Made by a program: the position numbers and the translations under genes. A stretch of DNA of 64,000 bases, from NCBI GenBank assembly GCA_021797815.1, contig JAJZYZ010000001.1, forward strand, positions 1 to 64,000. Reading direction: 5' to 3'. The stretch comes from Bacillota bacterium (GTDB lineage: Bacteria > Bacillota > Sulfobacillia > Sulfobacillales > JAIMBI01). Under the pieces are notes generated by a model. The model saw nothing but the letters and a program-made list of their open reading frames with translations, made no database searches and was not told the DNA's origin. Shown in pieces: positions 47,060-56,399 of this stretch (position 1 is the stretch's first letter; every line of letters begins with the position of its first letter).

Positions 47060-47944
47060 ATGGCGCGGAGCCGGGCCGATGCGCGGCGGACGCGGACATC
47101 GTTTGACCGTGTGGCTGCCCTCTACGACCGATATCGGGATCCCCCTCCGGAGGTGGTCCTCCGCCATGCGATCGAGGTGGCGGCCCTCGGACCCGAGAGC
47201 CGGGTGCTGGAAGTGGGCGGGGGAACCGGCCAGCTGAGCCTCCCGCTGGCGCGGCTCGGACTCGATCTGACAGTTGTTGAGATGGGTCCCCATCTCGCTC
47301 GGATAGCCCGTGATAAGCTTCGCGCGTTTCCTAGGGCCCGCGTCCATGTGGCTGCCTTCGAGTCCTGGACGCCGCCGCCGGCGCCTTTTGACGCGGTCGT
47401 ATCCTGCAACGCCTTTCACTGGCTCGACCCCGCCGTCCGGTTGGTACGGAGCGGGGACGTGCTTCTTCCCGGCGGGATCCTTGGCATTATTCATCCGCAC
47501 CATGTGCGGGGAGGGACCCCGGGCTTCGTCCGCCGGACCCAGCCCCTCTACATGGAATGGGGCCTCAGTGACGACCCCGAATTCATGCCGCCGACACCGT
47601 CCGAGCTGTCACCGATTTACCCGGAAATCGACATCGACGGCCGTTTCACCGACGTCCACCGCCAGCGGTTTCCCGTCCTCCGGGCCTACACCACCGACGC
47701 CTACGTGGGTTTGCTGCAGACCGACTCCCTCATCCTGGGCATGGAATCCGAGGCAGACCGCCAGGGGTTTCTGAGCGACATACGTGCCCTCATTGACGGA
47801 GAGTTCGAGGGAAGGGTCGTCCGTCAATATGTTTACGAGGTTGTCACGGGGCGGCGGACGGAACCGCCGTCGGAAAAGACGGCGGGACCCGTGGCCGCAC
47901 GACAAGACGGCGCGGCGTCCCGGCCGTCAGGCTCTCTTATGTAA
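47060..47944 (+). CDS. Class I SAM-dependent methyltransferase
   Basis: FDRVAALYDRYRDPPPEVV, VLEVGGGTGQLSLPLARLG; ATG 47060 after AAAGGGGG. Confidence 0.92.
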   Translation: MARSRADARRTRTSFDRVAALYDRYRDPPPEVVLRHAIEVAALGPESRVLEVGGGTGQLSLPLARLGLDLTVVEMGPHLARIARDKLRAFPRARVHVAAFESWTPPPAPFDAVVSCNAFHWLDPAVRLVRSGDVLLPGGILGIIHPHHVRGGTPGFVRRTQPLYMEWGLSDDPEFMPPTPSELSPIYPEIDIDGRFTDVHRQRFPVLRAYTTDAYVGLLQTDSLILGMESEADRQGFLSDIRALIDGEFEGRVVRQYVYEVVTGRRTEPPSEKTAGPVAARQDGAASRPSGSLM

Positions 47945-48683
47945 GCGACTTGCCTCCGTCCGCCCCCAGCACCTGGCCGGTGATGAACCGGGCGGCACCC
48001 GACAGGAGGAAGGCGACGGCGGGCGCCACATCATCCGGTTCTCCCCACCGCCCGAGCGGCGTCTCCGCCTGAACCTGGGCGGCAAACTCCGGGTCCTCCC
48101 AGCCGTCCCGGTTCATGTCGGTTCGGATGAAGCCGGGGAAGACGGCGTTGACGCGGATGTCCGGCGCGAGCTCTGTCGCGAGGCTCCGGGTCAGATGATT
48201 GAGGCCGGCCTTGCTGGCCTGGTAGGGGTACGCGCCGGGGGAGGCCGTAACCCCCAGGATGGAGCTCAGGTTTACCACTGAACCGCGCCCGCGTCTCAGG
48301 GCCGGCGCCAGATCGCGGATGAGGAAGAAGGGCGCCGAAAGATTGATGGCGAGCACGCGATCCCATTCTGCGTCTGAGGTGCCCGCAAGCTCCCGCCCTT
48401 CGTATACGCCGGCGTTGTTGACGAGTCCCCAAAGGGTGTCCGTGGCGCCGCGCACCTGGTGTGACAGCTCTGCCGCTCCCTTGCGCGTCGACAGGTCCGC
48501 CTGCAGGACCGTCACGGTCGCGCCCAGGTTCCGGCAGTCTTCCGCCGTGGTTTCGGCCGACTTCGGATCATGTCCGTAGTGGAGCAGCAGATCGTGGCCG
48601 GACTGCGCCAGAAGAAGACAGATGGCCCTCCCGATGCCGCGGCCCCCGCCCGTCACCAGCACCGGCGCCTGCACGTTGTCCAC
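47937..48683 (-). CDS. SDR family oxidoreductase (FabG-like)
   Basis: VLVTGGGRGIGRAICLLLA, LVNNAGVYEG, YPYQASKAGLNHLTRSLATELAP; GTG after GGGAGGG. Confidence 0.93.
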   Translation of the reverse strand: MDNVQAPVLVTGGGRGIGRAICLLLAQSGHDLLLHYGHDPKSAETTAEDCRNLGATVTVLQADLSTRKGAAELSHQVRGATDTLWGLVNNAGVYEGRELAGTSDAEWDRVLAINLSAPFFLIRDLAPALRRGRGSVVNLSSILGVTASPGAYPYQASKAGLNHLTRSLATELAPDIRVNAVFPGFIRTDMNRDGWEDPEFAAQVQAETPLGRWGEPDDVAPAVAFLLSGAARFITGQVLGADGGKSLT

Positions 48684-48891
48684 GAGATCCCTCCCGTGCA
48701 CAGTATTCGCCGCCTGCGGGTCCACACTCCTTGTCGATGAACCGGGCCGGGGGGCGCCGTGCTTCGCGACCCCGACGAAAAAACCGACACGGCCGGATGC
48801 GAAAGGATCGGACGGCGCACCATCAAATACCTCCGTGTTGAGGAGTCGAGCGGAATCGGATGCATGTCATGCCAATCGGGAGGAATGTCGG

Positions 48892-49566
48892 GTGAAGTTG
48901 ACGGAGGGAATCACGACGCGCGAGGAGATCCGGCTCCGGGTCGAGGGGCACCTCGTGCCTATCGTCGAGTTGGATCTGGATGCCCGGCACGCGGTGTACT
49001 TCGAGCATCACACGATTCTCGCGAAGGATCCCGGACTCACTATCGGTCTTCGGCCCATGCGGGGCGCCATTCGCCGGATGATGGCGGGGCTTCCTGTCTT
49101 GCTGACGCAGGCAGCGGGTCCGGGCCACCTCTCCCTGTCTCGGGACGGCGTGGGCGAAATCGTGGCGCTCGATCTGAATGGGGAAGAAGTTGACGTTCTG
49201 GAGCATCGCTTCCTCGCCGCCAGCGCCTCTGTCGAGTACAGCGTGCAGCGGGTGCGGGGCATCAAGAATCTCTTGGGGTCCGGTACCGGCTTCTTCATGG
49301 ATCGCTTCTCCGGTCAGGGGCTTCTCGTGATGCACGGCTATGGGGACGTGCTGGAACGCACACTTGAGAGCGGGGAAAGTGTGGATCTCGATCCCATGGC
49401 CTGGCTCTACAAAGATTCAACCGTGCGCATGGATACTCACATGGTCGGGGTGACGACAGGACTTTTCGGCGGCAGCGGGTTTGTGATGAGCCGCTTCACG
49501 GGTCCCGGTCGGCTCGCGTATCAATCCCTCGACCCCCTCGCTCCGATGGAGGCTACAAAGGAGTAG
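48892..49566 (+). CDS. AIM24 family protein
   Basis: ARHAVYFEHHTILAKDPGLTI, GPGHLSLSRDGVGEIVALDL, GFVMSRFTGPGRLAYQSL; GTG after GGGAGGA. Confidence 0.9.
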   Translation: MKLTEGITTREEIRLRVEGHLVPIVELDLDARHAVYFEHHTILAKDPGLTIGLRPMRGAIRRMMAGLPVLLTQAAGPGHLSLSRDGVGEIVALDLNGEEVDVLEHRFLAASASVEYSVQRVRGIKNLLGSGTGFFMDRFSGQGLLVMHGYGDVLERTLESGESVDLDPMAWLYKDSTVRMDTHMVGVTTGLFGGSGFVMSRFTGPGRLAYQSLDPLAPMEATKE

Positions 49567-49673
49567 GGCGCCCCTCTCATCAGTGTCGGGCGCGTTCTGC
49601 GGGCAGCCGCGAGAGACCCGCCGGGGCGCGATTTGGCCCGGGCGGCTCTCCGTTTCCCGTGGAGACTCAGAGC

Positions 49674-50084
49674 TCAAGGGCGGGCCGACTGGTTTAAGCT
49701 CACGGCTTCGCGTACAAGGGCCCGGAAGGCCGCCTCATCCAAGGCATCGTGTTCACGGATATCAAGAGCCCGCCGCGTGCGCCCCTCGAGGCTCGAGTTG
49801 AAAAGCCCCGAGGGGTCTTCCAGTGACGCCCCTTTAAAGAACGTAAGCTTTACCACGGATTTGTACGTCTCGCCGGTGCAGATGGGGCCGTGGCAATACC
49901 AGACCGGTACGCCAGGACTCGACGCCTTCTGCCATTTCCACTCCTCGGTGACGTTGGGCGCGGCGTCCCGGATAAGGGCGCGGACCCGGGCGAGGGTCTG
50001 TCCCCGCCAGTCGTCGAGTCCCGCGATGTGCGCGTCTATCTGCTGCGAACCTGATGAAGCCGCATCCGACGAGCCGCTTCCCAT
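49674..50084 (-). CDS. DUF1801 family protein
   Basis: LARVRALIRDAAPNVTEEWKWQKASSPGVPVWYCHGPICTGETYKSVVKLTFFKGASLEDP. Confidence 0.88.
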   Translation of the reverse strand: MGSGSSDAASSGSQQIDAHIAGLDDWRGQTLARVRALIRDAAPNVTEEWKWQKASSPGVPVWYCHGPICTGETYKSVVKLTFFKGASLEDPSGLFNSSLEGRTRRALDIREHDALDEAAFRALVREAVSLNQSARP

Positions 50085-50340
50085 AGTGTCCCTACCCCCG
50101 TTTTGGAACCGTGTCCACATACTAGCCGACGAGGTGGGGTGCCGAAAGCGGCGCCTAACGGGCATCTCAGGGTCGTGATCCGGCAGGGACCCGCCTCCGG
50201 GGTTCGCGACCCCGACGGCGCGGCCGCCCGGATAGATGAACGAACGAAAGAAAGACCGGATGACGGGACGGCGGAAGCGCGGGATGAGCGTACGCAGAGT
50301 CGCCACGACGGACTCAGATTACACCCCGCTCGAGACCCGG

Positions 50341-51552
50341 TCATGGCGCCAGCGTCACACGCCAGGGTGACCAGGTGCGGCCGGCCCCTGACGTCTCGTA
50401 CATCTCCGTCATGCTGAGGACCCAACCCGGGCCGCCTGGCAAGATGCTGGCGGCCGTTGCCACGGACATCGGGATGCGGCTCACAAGATGCCACCGCGGC
50501 CCGGCGGCATGGGTGACGGTGAGGGCGTACTCCTCTGTGCTGCGGCCGGTCGGCACCAAAAGCCAGCGGCCTCCCACCACGAGAAAATTATCGGGCAGCA
50601 GGGGATAAACAGGGGCTGTCAGCGTCCCCAGCGGCAAGGGGTGCGGCCACGGACTCGCGGTAGAGGTAAAGCTGGTTCCCTGATTGGTGGTTGCGTAGAC
50701 CAGAAGATCCTGGGTCTTCGGGGTCACGTCATATGTTACCGGGATAAGAGCCACCCCGCCCGACCCCAGACTCGGCATCCCTTCCGCGGTCTCGGTTTGA
50801 AGAGCGGCCGACGGCAGCGCCAGCCGGACGGAAGACCAGGTGATTCCCCCGTTTCGGGTCACAAGCACCTCGGCCCGATCAAATACGACCGTGTTCTCGG
50901 TCGCGATGCCCCAGCCGCTTTTCGCAAACGCGACAGCGGTCACGTCTTCGAACACGGACGGGCCGGTGACGGAAGGGCGTTGCAGGAGATTCCAGCTGGT
51001 CCCTTCGTCGGACGTGGCCAAGAGCGCGCCTTCCGTGCTGCCGGCATTGTCCGGCGAGACCAGGAGCAGCCAGCCACGGGACGCGGACACAAACTGGACC
51101 TGCACCATGCCGCCCGCCACAGCCCCGCCGACACGCGACGGGATGTCGACGCGATGCGCGATCCATCGCTGGCCGCCGTCGGTCGTTTCATATACGGACG
51201 CACGGAGAGTCGACCCGTCTGATGTGGCGACGGCCACCACCCCCACGTTCGAGGTGGGGTAGGAGGACGCCACTTCTGTGCTCGACGCACTGGCGGAGGA
51301 CGGCGCCGCAAAGACGCGCGTCCAGTGGCTCCCGCTATCTGTGGTCCGGTAAACGACGGTGCCCGCCGTCGCCCACCCTACCCTCGCCGTGTCCATATGA
51401 ATGGTCGAGAAGCGCACGCGCCTTGGGGAGACCCCGGCCGACGGGGCTAACTTCGCGGTTGGCCTGCCGGGCTTCCCGCCCGCGACCGCACCACAGCCGA
51501 CCAGCAGCAAAACGGCAAGCAGGACGGCTGCTGCGTGACCGGCAGGCTTCAC
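50341..51552 (-). CDS. Beta-propeller lipoprotein (BNR/Ycf48-like repeats)
   Basis: Lipobox LLLVGCG; repeats YRTTDSGSHWTR, YETTDGGQRWIA, VTRNGGITWSS. Confidence 0.82.
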   Translation of the reverse strand: MKPAGHAAAVLLAVLLLVGCGAVAGGKPGRPTAKLAPSAGVSPRRVRFSTIHMDTARVGWATAGTVVYRTTDSGSHWTRVFAAPSSASASSTEVASSYPTSNVGVVAVATSDGSTLRASVYETTDGGQRWIAHRVDIPSRVGGAVAGGMVQVQFVSASRGWLLLVSPDNAGSTEGALLATSDEGTSWNLLQRPSVTGPSVFEDVTAVAFAKSGWGIATENTVVFDRAEVLVTRNGGITWSSVRLALPSAALQTETAEGMPSLGSGGVALIPVTYDVTPKTQDLLVYATTNQGTSFTSTASPWPHPLPLGTLTAPVYPLLPDNFLVVGGRWLLVPTGRSTEEYALTVTHAAGPRWHLVSRIPMSVATAASILPGGPGWVLSMTEMYETSGAGRTWSPWRVTLAP

Positions 51553-51791
51553 CGGAACACCTCTTCACCGGGCCCCAACACCGCGGCTTCGTGTGCCAAA
51601 ACGTCGTTTGGGCCCATGGGGTGGCGGTCCAGCGTGAGCGGTTCGCCCCCGGTCCGGGTCGGGTCTCGCAAGGACATGGGATCTCTGCGGCATAGCTCGG
51701 TGCGGGATTGCGGCTGCTTAGCAGGAGCCCCGGGCCGCGGACGATGAGGCGACCAAGTCCGGGGCTCATGATGAGCGGTAGTTTCCGTGCG

Positions 51792-52427
51792 TCACCAGTT
51801 GTTGGCCGTGATGGGCTTCTCAAAGACGGTGCCGCACGGGGAGCCGAAGGCTCGGATTGTGCCGGCGGTTCCGCTAACGGTCAGGGCCCCGTGATCTTTC
51901 GTCGGAGTCACCTGCAGGAGCGCCGACGCAGGGCAAGCGTCCGGTGAGTCATTGTTGCCGTCGGGATACCAGAGCTCAAACCAGGCGCTCCCGTGCGGCG
52001 GCAGGACGACCGTTCTCTCCTCCGATTGCTCATAGAGGGTAATGCCGTTGTCGAGGGTAATGAGTCCGTAGGCAGCGGGCTCATGCACGATGTGGCTCTG
52101 CATGATCTGCCCGTCTGCGGCCTTTAGTTCCAGGGTCGGGTACCCGTACAAGGTACACGGGCGGGGCCCCCTGTTCGTGAACTGGTATACGCGGTCGAGG
52201 CTGCCGGCGGCGGCCGCATTCTCCACCAGCGCCAGAGAGAGCTCCTCAGTGGTGCAGGCCAGCGCCGACGGGGCCGGCGCCTCCGACGGCGCATGTACGA
52301 TTTCTGTCCGGGTACGATGGAGGACCGTGTGGTGTGACGGGGCGGCACCCCGCACAGGGGTTCCGCAGGCCGTCAGCATAAGGCCCAAAATCACGGCGGC
52401 CACGGCACCCCCGTAAACACTGCCCAT
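51792..52427 (-). CDS. DUF4232-like lipoprotein
   Basis: Lipobox GLMLTACG; YQFTNRGPRPCTLYGYPTLEL, LPPHGSAWFELWY, C-terminal CG. Confidence 0.82.
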   Translation of the reverse strand: MGSVYGGAVAAVILGLMLTACGTPVRGAAPSHHTVLHRTRTEIVHAPSEAPAPSALACTTEELSLALVENAAAAGSLDRVYQFTNRGPRPCTLYGYPTLELKAADGQIMQSHIVHEPAAYGLITLDNGITLYEQSEERTVVLPPHGSAWFELWYPDGNNDSPDACPASALLQVTPTKDHGALTVSGTAGTIRAFGSPCGTVFEKPITANNW

Positions 52428-52536
52428 GAGGGGACCTCCTTCTCTGCCATCCCTCCCTATAAACGTCGCGGCCGTCGCGGTCGTCCTCGTGAAGCCTTCG
52501 GAGGCACGACGTCAGGATGATTCGGTACGCGGCTCT

Positions 52537-53403
52537 TTAAAGTGCCTCCAGCGCGTCGGCTACGGCGACGGCCAGGTCAATCCCAAGCCGGGGCGCCCGT
52601 CCTTCGGGATCGCCGGGTGGATTGATGGACGAAAGGGCCATGGCGACCAGAGGAACCGTTTGGGCTGTGGCGACCACCGACTCCAAAAGCCGTTCTCGTG
52701 AGGGCCAGTAGGGCGCGGGGGTGACCACGCCCGGGGCCTCGGGCCCCGCGACGTCCATATCGATATGGAGGTACCAGGCGCTCGAGGCGCCACGCCGTGG
52801 TCCCAGGATCGCGCGCACGTTTGCCGGCGTCAGATCCCGGGCATCGAGGTGCGCGAGGCCCTCCCGTTTGATGGCGTCGACCTCGGCCGCATCCAGATCG
52901 CTGGTGCCAAGAATCGCGGCGGCCTCGGGGGGCACCGGGCGGGCCAGGCCGGCCGCCTCACGCCAGTCGGGAAAGTCCCATCCCAGCGCGACGGCATACG
53001 GCATGCCACCCCAGAATCCCGTCTCGGAGGTGCGCATAGTGTGCATGTCGCCGTGCGCGTCGTACCACGCGATCCCCACCTCTCCGTATTCCCGGAAGAT
53101 GCCGCCCGCGACCCCTGGCGCATGCGTGCAGTTGCCCGTAAGGGCCAGAACCAGCGTGTCTCGCCGATGAAGCGCCGAGGACACCAGATCAGACGCGGAC
53201 GCATTGATCCGGGCAAGATTGGTGACCGTGTCGCGCGTCCGCCGCTCAGGGGGCAAGTGAGCAAACACCGGCTCCCCCACGGTATGTCCGTGTTGCTCGA
53301 GCGCCCTCACAAGACCGTGCTCGAGAAAAAATTCCGGACCCCCGGCATAGCCCCAGCGACCGATGTCATGCCCGTAGGGCACCGCGACCACCGCGATCTT
53401 CAT
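52537..53403 (-). CDS. Arginase/agmatinase family protein (divergent)
   Basis: IAWYDAHGDMHT and YLHIDMDVAGPEAPGV; GGDHS-equivalent is TGNCTHA. Confidence 0.85.
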   Translation of the reverse strand: MKIAVVAVPYGHDIGRWGYAGGPEFFLEHGLVRALEQHGHTVGEPVFAHLPPERRTRDTVTNLARINASASDLVSSALHRRDTLVLALTGNCTHAPGVAGGIFREYGEVGIAWYDAHGDMHTMRTSETGFWGGMPYAVALGWDFPDWREAAGLARPVPPEAAAILGTSDLDAAEVDAIKREGLAHLDARDLTPANVRAILGPRRGASSAWYLHIDMDVAGPEAPGVVTPAPYWPSRERLLESVVATAQTVPLVAMALSSINPPGDPEGRAPRLGIDLAVAVADALEAL

Positions 53404-53471
53404 GGAGATTCTTCCTCCCCGCGCTTCACCTTGCGGACGAAATCGGGACCGGCTCGTGCCCCGGGGTCCTC

Positions 53472-53517
53472 CCGCATCTTAGCGCGGCCGCCCGAACACG
53501 GCCGGGCTAAGATGCGG
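53472..53517 (-). terminator. Long hairpin downstream of TSUP gene
   Basis: CCGCATCTTAGC ... GCTAAGATGCGG perfect 12-bp stem with inner CGGCCG pair; no T-tract. Confidence 0.5.
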
Positions 53518-53531
53518 TCATCGGACCGCTC

Positions 53532-54275
53532 TCAAGCATGCGGGCCCAACACCGCCCACAGCAGATATCCGCCGGTTCCGATCAGAATACAGAGCTGAAG
53601 CGCGCGAAACGCGGCGGGCGACAGGCGACCGAAGAGCTTCTGTCCCAGCACCGCGCCCACCGCCAGGGCGGGGAGCAGGAAGACCGAGCGGAGCAGCAGG
53701 TGTGGTGCGGCTCCTACCGTGAGCATCTGAAGCACGATGGCGGCACCGTACACCACCAGATAAAAGGCGAGGGTCGTGCTGCGCACGACGGCCTTACCCT
53801 CGCCCGCGCCCGTCATGTACGCGAGGAGCGGCGGGCCGGGGACTCCCACGCTGGTTCCGAAAAAGCCGCTCAGGAACCCTGCCCCCAGATCCCGGCCGGG
53901 GGAACGGGCGATGCGCACCCGGAACAAGAGGGGAAGGGCTACGGCCAGGATGGCAAATCCCAGGCCCAGTTTGATGTCCCGCGCCGACAGGGAGACGAAG
54001 GCCAGGATGCCGAGTGGCAGTCCGAGGATGCTCCCCAGCACCAGCCCGCGCAGCAGCGGCCGTTCCACGGCCGTGCGCGTCTTCACCAGCATGACCAGGG
54101 AGATGACGAGGGACAGCAGGATATTCATCTGGATGGCCTCGCGGGTCGGAAACAGGGTCAGGAGCACCGGCACGGCCAGAAGCGAGAAACCGAAGCCATT
54201 GCTGATCTGCAGGGCCGAGGCCGCGAGAACGACCGCCGACGCTTCGATGATGACGTGCCAGGCTATCCCGCTGAT
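53532..54275 (-). CDS. Sulfite exporter TauE/SafE (TSUP) family permease, apparent AUC start
   Basis: Hydrophobic TSUP pattern including ASALQISNGFGFSLLAVPVLL and GFLSGFFGTSVGVPGPPLLAYM; SD AAAGGAG at 54282-54288, 6 nt before ATC 54275. Confidence 0.78.
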   Translation of the reverse strand: MSGIAWHVIIEASAVVLAASALQISNGFGFSLLAVPVLLTLFPTREAIQMNILLSLVISLVMLVKTRTAVERPLLRGLVLGSILGLPLGILAFVSLSARDIKLGLGFAILAVALPLLFRVRIARSPGRDLGAGFLSGFFGTSVGVPGPPLLAYMTGAGEGKAVVRSTTLAFYLVVYGAAIVLQMLTVGAAPHLLLRSVFLLPALAVGAVLGQKLFGRLSPAAFRALQLCILIGTGGYLLWAVLGPHA

Positions 54276-54344
54276 ACGCGTCTCCTTTGTTTCACCCGTG
54301 TCACCTGTCTCGAATGGCGCTTGGGAGCGTTTTACGGGCGGCGC

Positions 54345-55133
54345 CTACTGCGCCGTGTACCCGCCGTCGATGACAACTGCCTGCCCGGTAACGCCCTTCG
54401 CCCGCTCCGACGCCAGAAAGGCCGCATAGTCGGCAACCTCAGAAGGGTCAAGGAGGCGATTTTGGGGCACGAGCGGCGCAATCACTTCGGCGATGACCCG
54501 GTCCTCGGGGATTCCGCGGAGAGACGACAACTCCGCCAGCTGATTTCGCACCAGCGGGGTGTCGACGTACCCGGGGCACAGGGCATTGACCGTGATGCCG
54601 TACGGCGCCGTCTCGAGCGCCACCACGCGGGTCAGGCCAATAAGCCCGTGCTTGGCCGCATTATAGGCGGCCTTGCCGGGGAATCCCACGAGACCGTTAA
54701 TGGACGCGATGTTGATGATGCGTCCGCTCCGCCGGGCCTTCATAGCGGGGACCACCAGCCTGGTGGAGAGGAAGGCGCCCATCAGCATGACGTCCAGCAG
54801 TTCCCGGAAGGTCTCGACCGGGAAATCCTCCACCTGGGCCACGTGTTGACGCCCGGCGTTGTTGACCAAAATGTCGGGCGGCCCCAAGGCGGCCTCGGCG
54901 CGCGCCATGACACGCTCCCAGTCGGCCTGCAGCGACGCGTCCGCCGCCACCGCGATGGCGTCGGCGCCCTCCCGGCGAAGCTCCCCCGCCAGCGCCGCCG
55001 CCGGCTCCTCGCGCAGATCGGCCGCCACGATGCGCGCGCCCTCTCGCGCGAACGTTCTCGCGATAGCGGCACCGATCCCGCTCGCGGCCCCCGAAATGAC
55101 GGCCACCTTGCCGTAGAGCGTCTCGTTTCCCAT
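54345..55133 (-). CDS. SDR, 3-hydroxybutyrate dehydrogenase-like
   Basis: GKVAVISGAASGIGAAIA, RIINIASINGLVGFPGKAAYNAAKHGLIGLTRVVALETAPYGITVNALCPGYVDTPLV, GYTAQ C-terminus. Confidence 0.87.
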   Translation of the reverse strand: MGNETLYGKVAVISGAASGIGAAIARTFAREGARIVAADLREEPAAALAGELRREGADAIAVAADASLQADWERVMARAEAALGPPDILVNNAGRQHVAQVEDFPVETFRELLDVMLMGAFLSTRLVVPAMKARRSGRIINIASINGLVGFPGKAAYNAAKHGLIGLTRVVALETAPYGITVNALCPGYVDTPLVRNQLAELSSLRGIPEDRVIAEVIAPLVPQNRLLDPSEVADYAAFLASERAKGVTGQAVVIDGGYTAQ

Positions 55134-55174
55134 CAATAGATCGTCTCCTCTTCGCACACCGGGCGCGATGGTGG

Positions 55175-56380
55175 TCAGGGCCCTCCGGCCGGTGTCAGGA
55201 GGGCGTCCGGATCGTAGAGGTCAGACACCTGCTCCAGCGCGCGAGACGGGGGTGGCGCCTCACCCTGCTCGACCCACGCTTCGAGACGGTAGAGGGCGGC
55301 CTCAAAGAAAGGGAGCACCGGGCGCTGTCCCGTATCCTCGGCGCGTAACAGGCCGTCCACATGGTTTCCGCGGGGAATGCGATAAAGACGGTGCCGGTCA
55401 GCCTTGCGGCTTCTCCGGACCATAAGTTCGTACGCCTCCGCGTGATCGCGAAACGGCAGGAGGCAGTCGTAGTCGCCCGCGATGGAGATGAGGGGCCGGC
55501 CGATATCGCCGGTATTGGCCAGAGGCGCCATCCGTGCCCTCAGCTGCTCCTGGCGCTCCGACGGCCTGTAGTCCCCGAGGAGAGGTGCCGGGTCGTCGAG
55601 CCATCCCGGTGTAAAATCGGCGCTGAACGGCTCCCAGTCCGGGTCGAGGTTTCGCCCGTAGAGCCACAGCGACACGACCCAATACCGGCTGAAATACCTG
55701 TCCCAGCTCGACTCCGAGCCTGTGGCCAGACCGGCTTCGACCAGGCGGTCGTGGGCGCGTCGGCGGGCGGTGGAGTCCTTCGCGGCGCGGTAGTGCGGGT
55801 AGGCCTCCACGAGAACCGGCAGCGTCGTCATCAGGTGGCGGCCGGCCGGATCCATCAGGAGTCCTTCCCACTCAACCCCGCCGTCAAAGAGATCTGGTTC
55901 TTGCTCGAGAAGCGCTCGAACCACATACCCGCCGTTACTGACGCCGGCTATGTACGTACGGACCGGAGCCCGTCCGCGGGTGCGGCGAAGAAGCTCGCCC
56001 GTCCGGCGCACGAGCGCTCTGTACGCCGGGACCCACTCGGCCATGCTGCGCCGGGGGTCACGGAGAGTCAGGCCCGGCGTCCCCTTATCGCAGGCGGCAT
56101 ACGCATATCCGCGCTGCAAGACAATATCCGACAGGATCTGATCGAGAGCCCGTTCGTTGCGGACCGCCGGAATCCCTCCGACCATGAGCTTGCCGTTGAA
56201 GTGGTCAGGAACCGGTATGCGGATGACGGCGGATGCGCCTTCGATGCGGCCGGTCCACTCCAGGCCAGGTACGGGTGCCCGGATGACGGGCGGCTGGTAG
56301 ACGAGTCCGCGGTTCTCGTCATCGACGCCTGAACCGTTGGTGGTGAGGTCCGCCCGGAAGACCGGCTCTCGCGCACGCAT
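55175..56380 (-). CDS. Alpha/beta hydrolase (secreted-esterase/depolymerase-like)
   Basis: YIAGVSNGGYVVRALLEQEPDLFDGGVEWEG nucleophile elbow; LISIAGDYDCLLPFRDH; PRGNHVDGL. Confidence 0.78.
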   Translation of the reverse strand: MRAREPVFRADLTTNGSGVDDENRGLVYQPPVIRAPVPGLEWTGRIEGASAVIRIPVPDHFNGKLMVGGIPAVRNERALDQILSDIVLQRGYAYAACDKGTPGLTLRDPRRSMAEWVPAYRALVRRTGELLRRTRGRAPVRTYIAGVSNGGYVVRALLEQEPDLFDGGVEWEGLLMDPAGRHLMTTLPVLVEAYPHYRAAKDSTARRRAHDRLVEAGLATGSESSWDRYFSRYWVVSLWLYGRNLDPDWEPFSADFTPGWLDDPAPLLGDYRPSERQEQLRARMAPLANTGDIGRPLISIAGDYDCLLPFRDHAEAYELMVRRSRKADRHRLYRIPRGNHVDGLLRAEDTGQRPVLPFFEAALYRLEAWVEQGEAPPPSRALEQVSDLYDPDALLTPAGGP

Positions 56381-56399
56381 GGGATTGCCCGCGCCCGTA

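Noticed and set aside
53538-55139. 533-aa plus-strand ORF
   Set aside because: Runs antisense across TSUP and SDR genes with Gln/Arg/His-rich composition; those genes have clear family motifs.
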